This document shows, in pieces, positions 10,447 to 23,093 of a stretch of 64,000 bases of DNA. A program made the translations under genes and the position numbers. Source of the DNA: Anoplopoma fimbria (taxonomy: Eukaryota > Chordata > Actinopteri > Perciformes > Anoplopomatidae); contig NC_072451.1 in assembly GCF_027596085.1 (NCBI RefSeq), positions 3,090,377 to 3,154,376 on the forward strand, read 5' to 3'. The notes beneath the pieces are model-generated. The model had not been told where the DNA came from and ran no database searches. It was given only the letters and a program-made list of their open reading frames with translations. Numbering within the stretch: position 1 is the stretch's first letter; each line of letters begins with the position of its first letter.

Positions 10447-12268
10447 ATGGGAGTCATAATCAACCAATACAGTAAGTTAATATCAACCTGTATTTATAAT
10501 ACTTTGTATCTGTTGATGACACAAGTAACATAGGGGTTTGTTTGTTTTTCTGCAGTCAACACTTTTCATCTATAATATGATGATCAAAGCCTATTTTGTA
10601 ACTTTTTGTAGTTTTTTGTGTGCTCACTTTTTTAGTCTGCATTTATTAACAGTTTATCAGTATGTTTGTTTCATTTGATCTTTAATTGTGCTTCAATATA
10701 TCATTTAACTAAATAATCTCTTCTTTTAGCACTTTCTTTGGTAAAGACTTCAGAATGCATTTTAATAAAATCCGAAGGATCTCCATGTTTTCAGCCCCAG
10801 TATGGGGTGAAAGAGCAGTTACAGCTTTTTCCAGACCTTGTTAAGTTAAGTTTCTTTCTTTCAAAGACTTTTAGGTCCTAAATTCCTAAATTGAATTTAA
10901 TGTTAAATTGGAGTTGTTAATAATGAGAGTAGCTTATAGAAGTCAGGTCAGGACATTTCTTATCAAATTAAAATTGACATCAGCCATCAAATTGTGCCAT
11001 GGTGCTTAGTGTTCTGATATTGCTAATTATTTTTTAATGTATGATTATGTCATTTTGAATTTCAGGATTGTATTGTTTAATTTGATGTTGTATGTCACAC
11101 TGTAGTTGTAAAGGTGCAGGTGGGAGGGGGTTCAGACGCTGTTGGAGGATCTGACAAGCACACTCGTTGGGTTATTTTTACAGTCATGAAGGGTTCTTTA
11201 TGGAAGGTCTGCTGTGGAGCTGCATTGAACAACATTTTATGAAGACATAGAGCATTAATTGTTCTCTCAGTTCTTTTGTTTTCAGTCTTTTGGTTTCAAC
11301 CTACCACAACCTGCGACAGTATAACCTCGACTACAACAACCTGCGACAGCAGAACCTCGCTCTTAACAACCTACCACAACAATGAGGAGCTCAGGATTGT
11401 GATGGTTGGGAAGACCGGAGTTGGGAAGAGCACCACAGGAAACACTATTCTGGGAAAACAGATCTTTAAATCAGAGTTCTCCCCTAAATCTTTGACTAAA
11501 GTCTGTAAAAAGGCCTTTGGTGAAGTGGACGGGCAAAAGGTTTCTGTTATTGACTCTCCAGGTCTGTTTGACACCAGGACTGATGAAAACACAACCTGTC
11601 AAGAAATATTCCGGTGCATGTATTATGCTGCTCCTGGACCACATGTCTTCCTGGTCGTCATCAGACTGGGCAGATACACAGAGGAAGAAATGAATACAGT
11701 GCTGAAGATTCAGGAACTGTTTGGAGAGGGAGCAGACAGATACAGCATGGTTCTCTTTACCCACGGTGATCTGCTCAAAGGGAAGCCTATTGAGGAGTTC
11801 TTGAATGAAAGCCAAGACTTGAAGGAACTTGTAGACAAATATTACGGCCACTATCACGTCTTCAATAATAAGGAGAAAGATCAGTCGCAGGTCAGAGAGC
11901 TGCTCTACAAGATCAGAAACATATTGGCGGAGAACGGAGGAAGCCATTACACCACTGAAATGTTCCAGAAGGCAGAGAAGGCGATTGAAAAGGAAAAACA
12001 ACGAATGAGAGAAGAGCAAATGCGCAAACAGGAGGAGGAGCTGAAGAAAAAAATAGAGGAAGAGTTTGAGCAACAAATGAGGGAAGTGAAGGATAAAATG
12101 GAGAATTTGAATAAGTTAAAGGAATCTCGTGAAAGAGAATATAAAGAGGAACTTGAAAAACTGAAGGGGCAGGAACGTCAGGCTGAGAAAAGCACCCCAT
12201 TGCTCGAAAAGATTGTTGAGTTTATAAAAAATGCATTTAAGTGGTTATTATCTTTTGTGGGTTTCTGA
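10447..12268 (+). CDS. GIMAP/AIG1-family GTPase, copy 2, full length
   Basis: Two exons, 10447-10471 and 11286-12268, with a phase-1 GT-AG intron; 335 codons. Visible motifs: P-loop GKTGVGKS at residues 50-57, SLTKVC with the likely switch-I Thr79, DSPG at 98-101, the family box around GRYTEEE (137-143), THGD at 167-170 (G4), a charged coiled coil from about 235 to 305, and a hydrophobic and aromatic C-terminus (FIKNAFKWLLSFVGF) that could associate with membrane. This fits GIMAP proteins, which oligomerise as GTP-bound scaffolds on lymphocyte membranes. The gene is a tandem paralogue of 3836-5403 with near-identical introns and 3' flank, differing by scattered substitutions in the G domain. 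Intact in this reading. The exact GIMAP number cannot be assigned, because fish copies expanded independently. Confidence 0.9.
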
Positions 12269-12482
12269 AGATGGACATTTCTCTCTTAATTGTTATAATT
12301 ACATTTACTCAATAAGCATTTCATTATAGACAAGAAATTGCAGTTATTTGGGATTTTCTTTGCGTGATATTTGTTTTGATGCAGACCTATTGTTTAGCAG
12401 TTGGTGGTTTGCTTCACGACATTGTTTCTCACAGAAAGTTTGGAAAATGTATCATTGAAATGTCCCATATTTGACATGTATT

Positions 12483-12756
12483 TTAAAGGTCTAGTGTGCA
12501 ATTTGGCAACATCTAGGGGTGACGTTACAGATGTCAACCAACTGAGCAGGTAAAAGAATGACTCTATCTAGAGCCAGTGTTTAGTTTGTCCTTTCCGGGC
12601 TACAGTAGAAACATGGCCGCCTGCTCCATATTTAGATATAAACAAGTCATTCTAAGTTGACGAAAACCCAAATATTCTAAAAGAAAAAATACTTATTGAT
12701 ATAATATTCCATTTCTTCCAATTGATACCTCTAAATGCGACACACTGGACCTTTAA
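12483..12756. mobile_element. MITE-like element, unit 2 copy
   Basis: Same inverted ends and interior as 5797-6091, with a small internal deletion near 12675. Its position just downstream of the GIMAP stop in both units shows that the insertion predates the duplication. Confidence 0.65.
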
Positions 12757-13489
12757 TGGAGATTAATGTACTAATTAAGAGCTTTTTACTCCATATATGG
12801 CATCATTGAGGAATCTGGGAGTAGAGGTTTGAGGTATTTACGTATCTACTGTAAGATACATGGGGAGTGCCACAGGGAAGCGTCTTGGGTCCCTTTCATC
12901 ACTTTTTTTATGTGACAGTTACTTGGTTTTGCTTGTGCTTTAATTATATTTTCATACAGATATGATTTAGGCTGATCTTTAATGCTCCATTATATTCTGC
13001 AATGATTCAAACTCATGATGTTCAGAAAATATGCTCTAAATGACCATTTTCTTATTTTGTACACACATCTTTGTTGAAAATAAACAGATTTTTCCAAACA
13101 AGCTTGTTCCATTTATTTAATTTCACTTTAATTTAACTGAGACATGTTCCCATTGTACAACTGCCCCCTCCACTGGCCATTTGATAACTTTAAAATGTGA
13201 ATGAAACAGCAGGATGTTTTAACTCCTTTATTTCCTGTTGGCTAGTTTAATCTACTGCAATGCATCATATTCTAAAAACAGAACCTGTTTTTAGCCTTAT
13301 GAAGACGTATTTCCCAGCTGATCCAAGAGACTTTTAAAAGTTTAATTAGCTAAAGAAACACTTTATCCTTCAGTTTATCACAAACATTCAACATCAACAC
13401 ATCTGGAGATACGTGATTTTACCTGGACAGGAAGAAGATGAAAAACTGTCATCTGAAAAGTAACTAAAGCTGTCAGACAAATGTAGTAA

Positions 13490-13853
13490 AAGTACAATAA
13501 ATACCTCTGAGATGTAGAGGAGTAAAAAGTACAATAAGTACCTCTAAGATGTAGGGGAGTAAAAAGTACAATAAGTACCTCTGAGATGTAAAAGTACAAT
13601 AAGTACCTCTGAGATGTAAAAGTACAATAAGTACCTCTGAGATGTAAAAGTACAATATGTACCTCTGAGATGTAAAAGTACAATATGTACCTCTGAGATG
13701 TAAAAGTACAATATGTACCTCTGAGATGTAAAAGTACAATAAGTACCTCTGAGATGTAAAAGTACAATATGTACCTCTGAGATGTAAAAGTACAATAAGT
13801 ACCTCTGAGATGTAAAAGTACAATAAGTACCTCTGAGATGTAAAAGTACAATA
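13490..13853. repeat. 28-bp minisatellite
   Basis: About 12 head-to-tail units of the type AAGTACCTCTGAGATGTAAA + AGTACAAT. The first two units are longer (with GAGGAGTAAAA). Variation is mostly AAGTACC versus ATGTACC. Units 1 and 2 of the segmental duplication hold only one or two copies at the matching place (about 1146-1220 and 7320-7370), so the array expanded in unit 3. Open frames on the minus strand here are repeat artefacts. Confidence 0.9.
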
Positions 13854-13922
13854 TTTATTTAGAGTACAAAAGTATTTTGTCGACATTTTAAAATGTTTAT
13901 TTTCTGGTAAACACACCCCGAA

Positions 13923-13935
13923 CCACCAGGTGGCG
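13923..13935 (+). promoter_or_regulatory. CTCF-like core motif
   Basis: CCACCAGGTGGCG matches the CTCF core pattern CCASYAGRKGGCR at every position. It sits between the GIMAP array and the ZNF622 promoter, where an insulator would make sense. A single motif match is only suggestive. Confidence 0.4.
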
Positions 13936-14013
13936 ACGTTGCGCTTTAAATAGCTGCCAACCGCCAAAAAATACGAAGAAGAAGAAAAAGAAGAAGAAAA
14001 GTTCAAAGTTCAC

Positions 14014-14097
14014 CCGGAAGTGCTCCTCACGTGTGTGACTGCAGCGGCGGAGTGAGACAGAAGCGCGTGTTTTCGGAGGAGACAGTTCATTAAAAAC
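14014..14097 (+). promoter_or_regulatory. ZNF622: ZNF622 promoter and untranslated first exon
   Basis: An ETS site (CCGGAAGTG, 14014-14022) and an E-box (CACGTG, 14028-14033) are followed by a GC-richer stretch ending in a good donor (AAAAAC then GTAAGTG, first intron base 14098). The ZNF622 coding exon opens with an acceptor at 15369-15370, seven bases before the ATG, so an upstream untranslated exon is required. There is no TATA box, as is common for housekeeping ribosome-biogenesis genes. Confidence 0.55.
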
Positions 14098-14285
14098 GTA
14101 AGTGCGTATTTATTTATTTATTTACTTTTAGTTAGAAACAGTCGGTGACGTCAGGAGCCTCTTTTTAATCCGCTTCATTACGTCATCAGGTGATTCAGTA
14201 GCTGATGTTTAGCGGCTAAGCTAACTGCTGTGTGACGTCACACCTTCATTCTGTAACACAACAACAAAGTCAATTTATGTTTTTG

Positions 14286-14796
14286 TATTAATAATAATAA
14301 TAATAATAATACAAATAATAATAGTAATAATAATAATAATAATAATACAACTAATAATAATAATAATAGGAATAATAATAATAATAATAATAATTAAATA
14401 ATAATAGGAATAATAATACTACAAATAATAATAGGAATAAAATTAAATAAATAAATTAATAATAATAATAATAATAATAGGAATGAAAATAATAATAATA
14501 CAAATAATAATAGGAATAATAATAATAATAATACAACTAATAATAATAATAGGAATAATAATGATTAAATAATAATTTTAATAATAATAGGAATAATAAT
14601 ACTACAAATAATAATAGGAATAGAAATAATAGTAATAAAAATAATATACAAATAATAATAATAATAGGAATGAAAAGAATAATAATAATAGGAATAATAA
14701 TAATACAACTAATAATAATAATAATAATAATAGGAATAATAATAATAGTAATTAAATAATAATATTAATAATAATAATAATAATACTAGCAGCAGC
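14286..14796. repeat. AAT/ATA-rich microsatellite
   Basis: About 510 bp of imperfect (AAT)n broken by recurring AGGAAT, ACAACT and AATTAAAT interruptions, so larger units have been duplicated within it. It lies in the first intron of ZNF622. Confidence 0.9.
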
Positions 14797-15376
14797 CCTG
14801 CAGTGCATTCTGTTATTATAAAGGTCGAGAGACGGGTTGAAAGTAAATGTTGTACTTTAAGTCATTTTCATGTACTTGTACTTTGATAGAGTATCCCCAA
14901 ATACTGCTACTTTACACTTTAACTACATTTAGGAAGCAAACGTTGTACTTTTTACTCCACAAAATGTATTTGAACAGTTACTTCTTACTTTGTCTATTCC
15001 TATTATTCTTATTATTCTCATTGTTATTATATTCTTGTTCTTATTATTAATACAAAAATATAAATTTACTTTTAAATTATGCCATTATGGATCAAGCCAG
15101 CCCACAATGAAAAAGTAGTTTAAATTGGTTATAAAATGTCTCAAAATAGTCTTCAAGTTGCTTGTTTTGCCTGATTTTAAAAAAACAAATCCAAATTATT
15201 TTTACTTTACTGTGACTTAAGACAAAGATATTTGTTTGATGTTCTGTCGTTTCCTAAACAAAAATGCCAGAATAAAGTGCCTAATGAAAGAGGGTGTCTA
15301 TTATAAAGGCTTCTGTGACAATGAGCGATATAAATAATCTTTAATCTGACTTTCCACCTCTTCCCTGCAGGTTGCC

Positions 15377-18300
15377 ATGTCCTCCTACACTTGCATCAGC
15401 TGCCGAGTGGCTTTTGCAGATGGCGAGGTGCAGCGAGCGCACTACAAAACGGACTGGCACCGCTACAATCTGAAGCGCAAGGTGGCCGACATGCCACCGG
15501 TCACCGCCGAAAACTTTCAGGATCGAGTGCTGGCGCAGCGGGCGGCCGCGGAACAGCAGCTGACCGACTCGGCGGCCACCGAGGGCTGCGCCATCTGCAA
15601 CAAGAAGTTCTCCAGCGCCAACGCCCACCAGAACCACCTGCAGTCCCACAAACACCAGCAGGCCGAGAGGCAGGCGCTGCTCGCCGCCCAGAAGAAGGTG
15701 GAGAAGATGAACGAGAAGAACCTGGAGAAAGGTCTCGGCGACGAGAAGGTGGATCACGACGCCAAGAACGAGGCCCTGCAGCAGGCCCTGAAAGAGCAGC
15801 AGAGGCCGAGCCCGAGCCCGGCCAAGCAGGGGACAGCGCAAGGGGCCACGAAGCAGAAGGCGGAGAAGATGGAGAAACCTCCCAGGTTGATGTGGCTGGA
15901 GGAGCAAGCCAAGAGGCAAAATAAAGAAGAGGGAGCCACAGCGGTGGAAGGTAAGGAGGAGAGATAAAACCAACAGCACAGTCTGCTTGTTTCTCAGATA
16001 TTTACAGCCGGAAGGCGACACAGTCCTGCTTGGCTTAAATAACAGTGCTAACAGCTGACGTTGGTGGAGGTTGCATTATGATGCGTTCAAGCTCTGTTCA
16101 TTAAATGAGTATATTATCATGACTTGTTCAAATGTAATATTGTAAAATTCAGTTTTTGGGGAAGAACTGAATTAAATCTGGTTGTTTTTTTGGTTTCACA
16201 GCTACATAAAATAGATATTACAGATAATTATGACCTGAATTATGACTTTATTGCCTTTTTTGTGTTTTAAAGCACTTGTATCTGTGAGAAATTATTATTA
16301 CTGTATTCCACTGTGTTGTGACAGCAAATCTCATGAAAATGGCAAAACCTAAACGCTACTCAAACTGGAGGAAATGGTTCAGCGGCATTCAGCAATGTTG
16401 AATTATTGTTCATCCTCAATAACGTCTGAGTTAATTGATGTTTTTTAAAAAAGAAAAATTATGGTTTCTACATGAAGAGCCTAATTAGAGTAAATAAACT
16501 CCCATCAGTTTTTAGTTAATGCTACAGAATATCAGGTGGCTTTAATACGTTTGCATTAGGTTTTTTTTAAAGTGACACCCTGTTCCTTTAGCCACAGAAG
16601 AGTGGGAGGACGTCGACGACGAGGAGGAGGACGATGAGATGGAGGAGGAGGAGGACGAGGACGAAGAAGAGATGATGGATGGAGAGGAAGGGGACTCGGC
16701 GGCAGCTTCTGACCCCCGACCCGCTGCTCTGCCGGGTTCGATCCCCGTCACCGACTGCCTGTTCTGCTCCCACCACTCCAAGTCCCTCATGAAGAACCTC
16801 GCCCACATGACCAAAGTCCACAGCTTCTTCATCCCCGACGTGGAGTTCCTCGTCGACGTCAAAGGCCTCGTCCGCTACCTCGGTGAGTTTGGGCTGTACA
16901 TGTGAGGAGACTCCCGGTAGATGGTAGCTTCAAGGGTTTGTTTGAGTCCCGATAAAGGATGCGTATTGTTGGGTTTTTATCCACACTAGTACTCCTTTAA
17001 ATACTGCTTATCGGTTCCGTTCCTTATCGATACTCTTATCTGTACTTTTTGATTATCTCTCAGAAAAAAAGACATTAATTAAGAAAATAATTGACATTTA
17101 TTTGTTATTCTTGTATGTAAACAAATAGTTTTTCTTGAGTTGTAATACAAAAAAATACAAATACAAAATCTATTCTCAGCTAAACAATTAGCTAAGTGAT
17201 TATCTTTAATTGATGATCCTGTTCTTCTGATCAAACTACCGTTCCCTGCAGTGGACGAGGATGGACGTCTGATCTCCAAACAGTAGAACACTGATCATTT
17301 CTGCAGACTGATGTTCTGCTTGTTGTCCAGATGTTGTGATGAACTGCAGCTGTTTCCTCCCTTAACCTGTGAGGGTTTTCGGGGAGCATTTCTAGTCTGG
17401 ATGAGCGGTGTTCCGTCACTTAAATCTGAACAGGGATCAGCGGTAGCCAAGTGAGAAAAGGAAAACAATGCATTAGCTAGTGTTGACTAAGATTTCCACT
17501 CCACTGTTTTTGATCCTTATACTTACCTAAATGTTGATTTAGATATGTATCAGACACATTGGAAAAACAGCTGTAGCTGTGGAGAAACTGCTACCTTTAC
17601 AACAATGTGTTTACGTTTTTTTTCTTTTTTTCTTTAACCCAATAACTTCTTGTGTTCCAGGAGAGAAAGTCGGTGCTGGAAACGTGTGTTTGTGGTGTAA
17701 CGAGAAGGGCCGTTCGTTCTACTCGGCAGAAGCAGTTCAGAGTCACATGACGGACAAAAGCCACTGTAAAGTCTTCACAGACGGAGACTCTGCTCTGGAG
17801 TTTGCAGACTTCTACGACTTCAGGTAACAAATGAATCTTGTTACCTGAGATCTATCTGACTTTGTTTCTCCATCTTCTTCTGATTCACACATTTTGTTGT
17901 TGTGTTTTTCTTTGCCAACAGGAGCAGCTACCCGGACAGGAAGGAGGGAGAGGATGCTGAACGGGACGAAGAAGAGCTGTCTGATGACAAGAACCTGGAG
18001 TACGACGACGAAACGCTGGAGCTGACGCTTCCTTCAGGTGACCTTAAAGTTCATTTAGAATCTGCAGAGGTCAATAGTGGAACATATTCAGAAAGCAATT
18101 TAAAAAGACAAAATACATGTCTTTATATTTCCGTCTTATTGTACTACTGTAATACTTTTACTCTAAAAGAGCAAGTTTGAAGTAAAAACAATCTTCTGCA
18201 GGGCTCCAATGCGGCGGTTTAAGAGACCTACATATGCATTGTGTTTTATTTAAAGGCTTCATAATCCAGCTACTGCAAAAATGAGATATATTAAAAATGA

Positions 18301-21162
18301 AATAGTCCATCGACAAAAAACAGTTTGAAAGCAGTGTTCATAATTGATTTAATTGGTAAGCAAAAATGACAAACGTTTTCTGGTTCCGACTTCCTTAATG
18401 TGAGGATTTGCTGCTTTTTTTTTTCCATCTCAAATTATTGTGAATTGAACATTAAAATTATTCGAACTAGCCGAACGTACTATTGCTTTTGAAAGTGTCC
18501 TGAACATCAAAAGTATGTTCTCTTGTGTACTGGAAAAACTAAATTATAATCTCAGTAAGATTTATATTTAAATATAAACATACTAAAGAGAAGCGATGGG
18601 TTTTGGCTCCCGTTTTCATATACTATTTCATTTATTAATTTTATTTTATTTATTTTATTTATTTATTTCATTTATTTCATTTATTTCATTTATTTTATTT
18701 TATTTATTCTCATTTCTTAGTTTAGTTTTATCCCATCGATTGTTTTTATCGTTTCATCTATTGTATGTTTTATCTTTATCAGCTTAATTTGTTTAAGCTT
18801 TCTTTTGTTTAATTGTCTTGTCTGTCGAAGCGCTTTGTAAACTCTGTTTTTAAAGGTGCTATATAAATAAAGTTATTATTGTTATTATTATACTGTAACA
18901 GTCCGTGTGTTTCCTCAGGTGCTACGATCGGCCACCGCTCCCTCATGAGGTACTACAAACAGCGGTTCGGCGTTCAGAGAGCGCTGGTTCTGACCCACAA
19001 TAGGAACGCTGTAGGCAGAGTCCTCCGGCAGTACAAAGCTCTGGGCTGGGGAGGAGATGGAGGTAAGGTCGTCTTTATATTTCTGATTTCTAATAACCAG
19101 TCAGCGCCTCAAATACAAATAATTAACCTCTTTAAAAGGCAATTAGGGATATTTGAAATAAATGGATCTTCTGCAGGGCTTCAAATATGTATGTAGTGTT
19201 TTATGTTTAAAGGCTTTTAATCTGATTCAAACTTCCACAATGTGACGATTTGCTGCATTTTTCCATCTTAAAACATTGATTTGAACAATTAGACAGAAAC
19301 AGAAACTATAAAATTAAGATATTTACGGACACGGCAGTCCCTTTTTTTTTTGCGCCGGCTCTCTTCAAAACTTTCCTCACTTCCCCTGATTCCGACCCTG
19401 CAGTATTGCCGTGTTTTGATTTATAATGTTTTCTCACAAGAGTTTGTGAGAGTGAAGAATCTTCTCTGGAAGTCTGACTCTCGTAGCGTTTGTCATCTCT
19501 TCGCCCACGGAGCTCCATTTTTCAGAGATGTTGTTTTTCTTTTTGCTGCGTTTATCCTGCTCTGTTTTTGTGGAGATGGCATGTTTTTGTCAGTTCGGGT
19601 TTATTGATAATGCCAGTTTCATTTTTTGTTTATCAGTTCCACCAGCTTCCTCTGTCTCCCCTTTTTGCTATTTATTTCCTGTGTGGCCTCGTAGGTCGAG
19701 GGAGGAAAGATGAGTGGGAACCTTCCAACGCTTCACATCTGATGATTGTTATTCATCATTTTGTATGTCTGGAAGCTTAAAGACATAAAACTAGTGATCC
19801 TACCTTTTATTTGTAAAGCAGTTTATCCAGAATGCTTTACAGTACGGAGAGAAAAGACAAAGGAGAAGACAATGACAGATTATATTTAACAAAGTCAAAT
19901 AAAAGTCCTTTTATTCACGATTAATGCTCAGCTCTCTGACAGTGTGGTATGGAGGAAGGTTTCTGTAAATGTAGGGACGCAAAGATTGTGTTTTAAAGAC
20001 AAACGGCAGGATTGTAAACTATACTGTGTAGCTTCAGTAATAAAGGTTCCAGTGGAAGAGAAATCTTTTTCGGCATAGGTCAAATCTTTAGCTTAGCCGG
20101 GGGAAGTCAAGGAAAATGTCTAAATTCGTATGAATTTGTTCTGTGAACTTTGTAGAGAAGACGTATGAAATCTGAGTTTGTCTGCAGAAGATTTTAATTA
20201 ATAAGCTGTAGGCCTCACTGTGAGAAAGTGACAGGGAGCATTCTTTATGTGTAAGGCAACTTTAACTTTGTAAAACAAAAAGTAACAAATGAATTGTTAT
20301 TGATTAAAATAATGGTATCCGCTCCGATACCAGATCCAGCTATTGGACTGATATCAGTAATGGTGCATCTCTAAAAAGAAAGAAATGATGTCGTTTGATA
20401 TTATCTTGAAAGTTAAAATAATAGATCAAAATCTTCAGAATTGTGTTCAGACATCAAGTCCAGCTTTTTTCTTTCTTTTTTTTAAGTCATAGATAGTGTA
20501 CTTGAGCCAAACTACAGTCTCCACAATGAGAGTAATTATTTATTTAATACCCTTTTATACAGTGAAGACGCAACACAGAAAAATAAATAATAATAATAAT
20601 CATTTTATTTGTATAGCACTTGTCAAACTCGGCGTACAAAGTGCTTTCCATAGGCAGCAGGTCGATACAAATCTCAAGAAACAAAAACATAGAAATACAA
20701 GCACGCAATTAAAATACCGTATAAAATACATTTACAGATTAATCATTTAGGTGAAACTGTCAGTCTGTAAAAATGTGTCTTTTAAGACGGGATTTAAAAG
20801 CAGAAACAGTGTCTGAAGAACGAATGTGAACTGGAAGACCGTTTAGAAAAACAAGCGTTTGAAATCTTTATCCAAAACATTTTTCACATAAAATATTGTG
20901 AGCCAGTTTCTGCGACTGCCTTTGTTTCTATCTGATGACAAAAAGTTGTAGAAAGGGCTCCCCCTAGTGTTCTCCATGAGAACTGTAAGAAAAGTCTTAA
21001 CCCCCTCCTCTCTCTCTCTCTCTCTCTCTCTCAGGCGCCTTCCATCACAGACAGAAAGACATGCAGTACGTCCAGGTGATGAAGTCCAAGTGGCTGCTGA
21101 AGATGGGGATGAACAACAACAGCAACAAGCAGAAGCACTTCAGAGCCCAGGTCATCTTCTAG
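15377..21162 (+). CDS. ZNF622: Zinc finger protein 622 (REI1-like 60S maturation factor)
   Basis: Coding exons 15377-15950, 16592-16882, 17661-17823, 17922-18037, 18919-19062 and 21035-21162 join in frame to 471 codons, close to the roughly 477 of the mammalian protein. All introns are GT-AG. The N-terminal U1-like finger has Cys6, Cys9, His22 and His28; a second finger has Cys71, Cys74, His87 and an HxxxxxH pattern. A Lys/Glu-rich helix and a very acidic stretch open exon 3, followed by CLFC...H...H and CLWC...H...H fingers, and a basic C-terminus ending in HFRAQVIF. The yeast homologues REI1/REH1 act in cytoplasmic pre-60S maturation, and the mammalian protein (ZPR9) is also reported to bind kinases. 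The start is chosen because ATG follows the acceptor directly and begins MSSYTCISC. The last intron ends in a long CT tract. Confidence 0.97.
18590..18895 (+). mobile_element. Non-LTR retrotransposon/SINE 3' tail
   Basis: An ATTTATTT-rich stretch is followed by CGCTTTGTAAACTCTG and GTGCTATATAAATAAAG plus TTATTATT. This is the 3' tail arrangement I recall from many teleost LINE and SINE families. It lies in the ZNF622 intron between 18037 and 18919 and has no coding capacity. Confidence 0.55.
20588..20665. mobile_element. Short interspersed repeat with LINE-type tail
   Basis: The sequence around CATTTTATTTGTATAGCACT and CAAAGTGCTTTCCATAGGC is typical of common teleost interspersed repeats. 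A shorter, similar piece lies at about 19803-19845. Both are inside the last ZNF622 intron. Confidence 0.45.
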
Positions 21163-21580
21163 ACTGGGACCAGAGGGAACCCAGCAGGGGGTGGTGGTGG
21201 GGGGGATAAATGTGACGTGGACTGGTGGATCGTCGCTGTTTTCCCCCAGTCAACGAGACTTTCAGTACAGAATGGAGTTCAGCTGCAAAGATGCCGAGGC
21301 AGGGAGAGGAATCAGTGAGGGGAATGCAGGTTTGTTACATTTACTCCTGGCGGGAAACCAAATGTCCAGCTCTACTGTCGTCTCTGTAACTCCGCCTCCC
21401 CGTGTGGAAAGTGTGAACCTGCTCCAGCTGATCCTGTCATTAACGTCTCATCCACTTCACTGCAAAAAAGAATTTTGGAAAACAGAAGATCAACATTAAA
21501 GAAGGCGATTTACATAACACACTTTCATTATTTTTTAAACTGATGACAGGATTACATCGTTATGATTTCAATGTACTCGT

Positions 21581-21586
21581 AATAAA
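21581..21586 (+). terminator. ZNF622: ZNF622 polyadenylation signal
   Basis: AATAAA lies about 420 bp after the stop codon, with a second AATAAA a few bases further on (about 21595). It marks the likely end of the 3' UTR. Confidence 0.6.
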
Positions 21587-23049
21587 TCCAACTAAATAAA
21601 TGCTTGATATTTATTGGATACATGGCAGTCTTTTCCTTTTAAAAAATATATATTTTTTAACACTTTGTTTTCAGGGTAAAGAAGCTTAAACTTTTATTTC
21701 AATCTTCATTACCAGACAGTAGAGGCCTTCTCATATTTTTTGTCCTTTCTTTTGATTGTCTGAGGTTAGCTCATCAGTTAAATCTGTTGTCAGCATATAC
21801 TGCGCTCTGGCTGATAATAATGTATATATAATATATATTTGTTAGATAGTTGTCAGGTTTATTTTTCAACTGTTAAATGTGCACTAAGTACACACACATA
21901 ATTATAGTTTATATGGTAATAAAAGAGGTGAATTAAAGAGAATCTACGTTTGTTTTCTGTGGGTTTCTTTGTGGGAATGTGGATCTTTAAAGACCAGTTT
22001 AACTCAACCCCTCAGAGTCTTGGTCTTATCTCGGTCTAAATATAGGTGAGGCCCCGCCCCTTCCTGTTTCCCCCAACTGAGCTTATTTCCAAAAGAATAT
22101 GTTCAGTTGTCAACAGTGAAAGACGAATATTTTTTTTTTTTTATCCTTTTTGAATTGCCCCATGAATTAAACATGAGATGTTTGTCAATTTAAAAGATGA
22201 TATTGCAAGTCATCTCAGTTTGCTAGCTAGCTAACGTAGCTTTGGTCTACGCACAAATGTGTTTAATCCATCAATTATTATTTTATCAGCTGCCAAGAGA
22301 GAGAACCATCGAGACCCAGTTGTTGGTGTGAGAACATCCTAGCTTCAGAGAGAGACGTCACTTAACGCTACTTTTGGGTCGTGTCGTCTTTTAAATGAAC
22401 GTATTTTCAGTCTTTTATTTCCAACAGTTTTAAGACAAAATTCCTGAAACGCAGTAACACAAATCACGTTAGCATGCTATATCAGCATTCACTTAAATGT
22501 GGCGTGTCATACGTTTTATGTATCCAGCCGTGATTTGCAAGTCGTGCTAAGCTCAAGAATAACTAAACTCCTGAAATCACTTAATATTTAGTATCAAATT
22601 GTTCTCGTGTTGTGTCAGATTTGATCTTTTTTCCTTCTCTGCTGATCTGAAAGCACAAAAAAAAAAGTTTTCACTCATCAGCAAAACTCCATACTCTTAA
22701 TCACAGTGAGTATTCTTCATTATAGCACTAGAGTACTTGTTCCTGGTAGTATTTGGTCACTTTTACGATACTGTCCTCGTATGAAAACAAGACTTTTTCT
22801 AAATCTAATCTCCATCGTCCCTGTAGTTTCTTTTCAGGTACGTCAGATTCATCAATGACTCGGAGGCCTCGTGTAGATGATGTCATGGAAAGCTGATCGG
22901 GGCCGGAGCAGGATGCTGACCCACCGCACCGCCCCTTTAACGAGCTCAGTTACTCCATTTGTTTGTGGTCCTCCACTTTATCTTTGGCAGGGCTCTCCAC
23001 TTCCTTTTTTTGCAGGGCTGGGAGAGTGTTTGCGGCGCGATGGATTCAT

Positions 23050-23093
23050 GGTGTGTGTGTTTGTGTATTTGTGTGTGTGTGTGTGTGTGTGTG
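23050..23093. repeat. GT microsatellite
   Basis: An alternating GTGTGT run with a few TTGT/TATT interruptions. Confidence 0.9.

Larger units (their letters stand above)
1..13480. repeat. Tandem segmental duplication carrying GIMAP genes
   Basis: The same sequence landmark (a block starting CATGGGGAGTGCCACAGGGA) occurs at 1, at about 6193 and at about 12859, which gives two complete repeat units of about 6.2 and 6.7 kb and the start of a third. Each complete unit has the order: 3' flank, L1 fragment, insert, GIMAP promoter, GIMAP exon 1, intron, exon 2, MITE-like element. Unit 3 is cut short: it lacks about 470 bp that in unit 1 hold the candidate exon at 401-598, and it runs into an expanded 28-bp minisatellite and then ZNF622. 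Because the window begins exactly in the junction sequence, more units are likely upstream. Confidence 0.9.

Noticed and set aside
13490..13853. Possible CRISPR-like array of 28-bp repeats
   Set aside because: The units are head-to-tail without unique spacers and the genome is a vertebrate, so this is a minisatellite.
13378..14006. Long minus-strand ORFs rich in CTFTSQRY repeats
   Set aside because: They are translations of the 28-bp minisatellite in successive frames; no start context or homologue.
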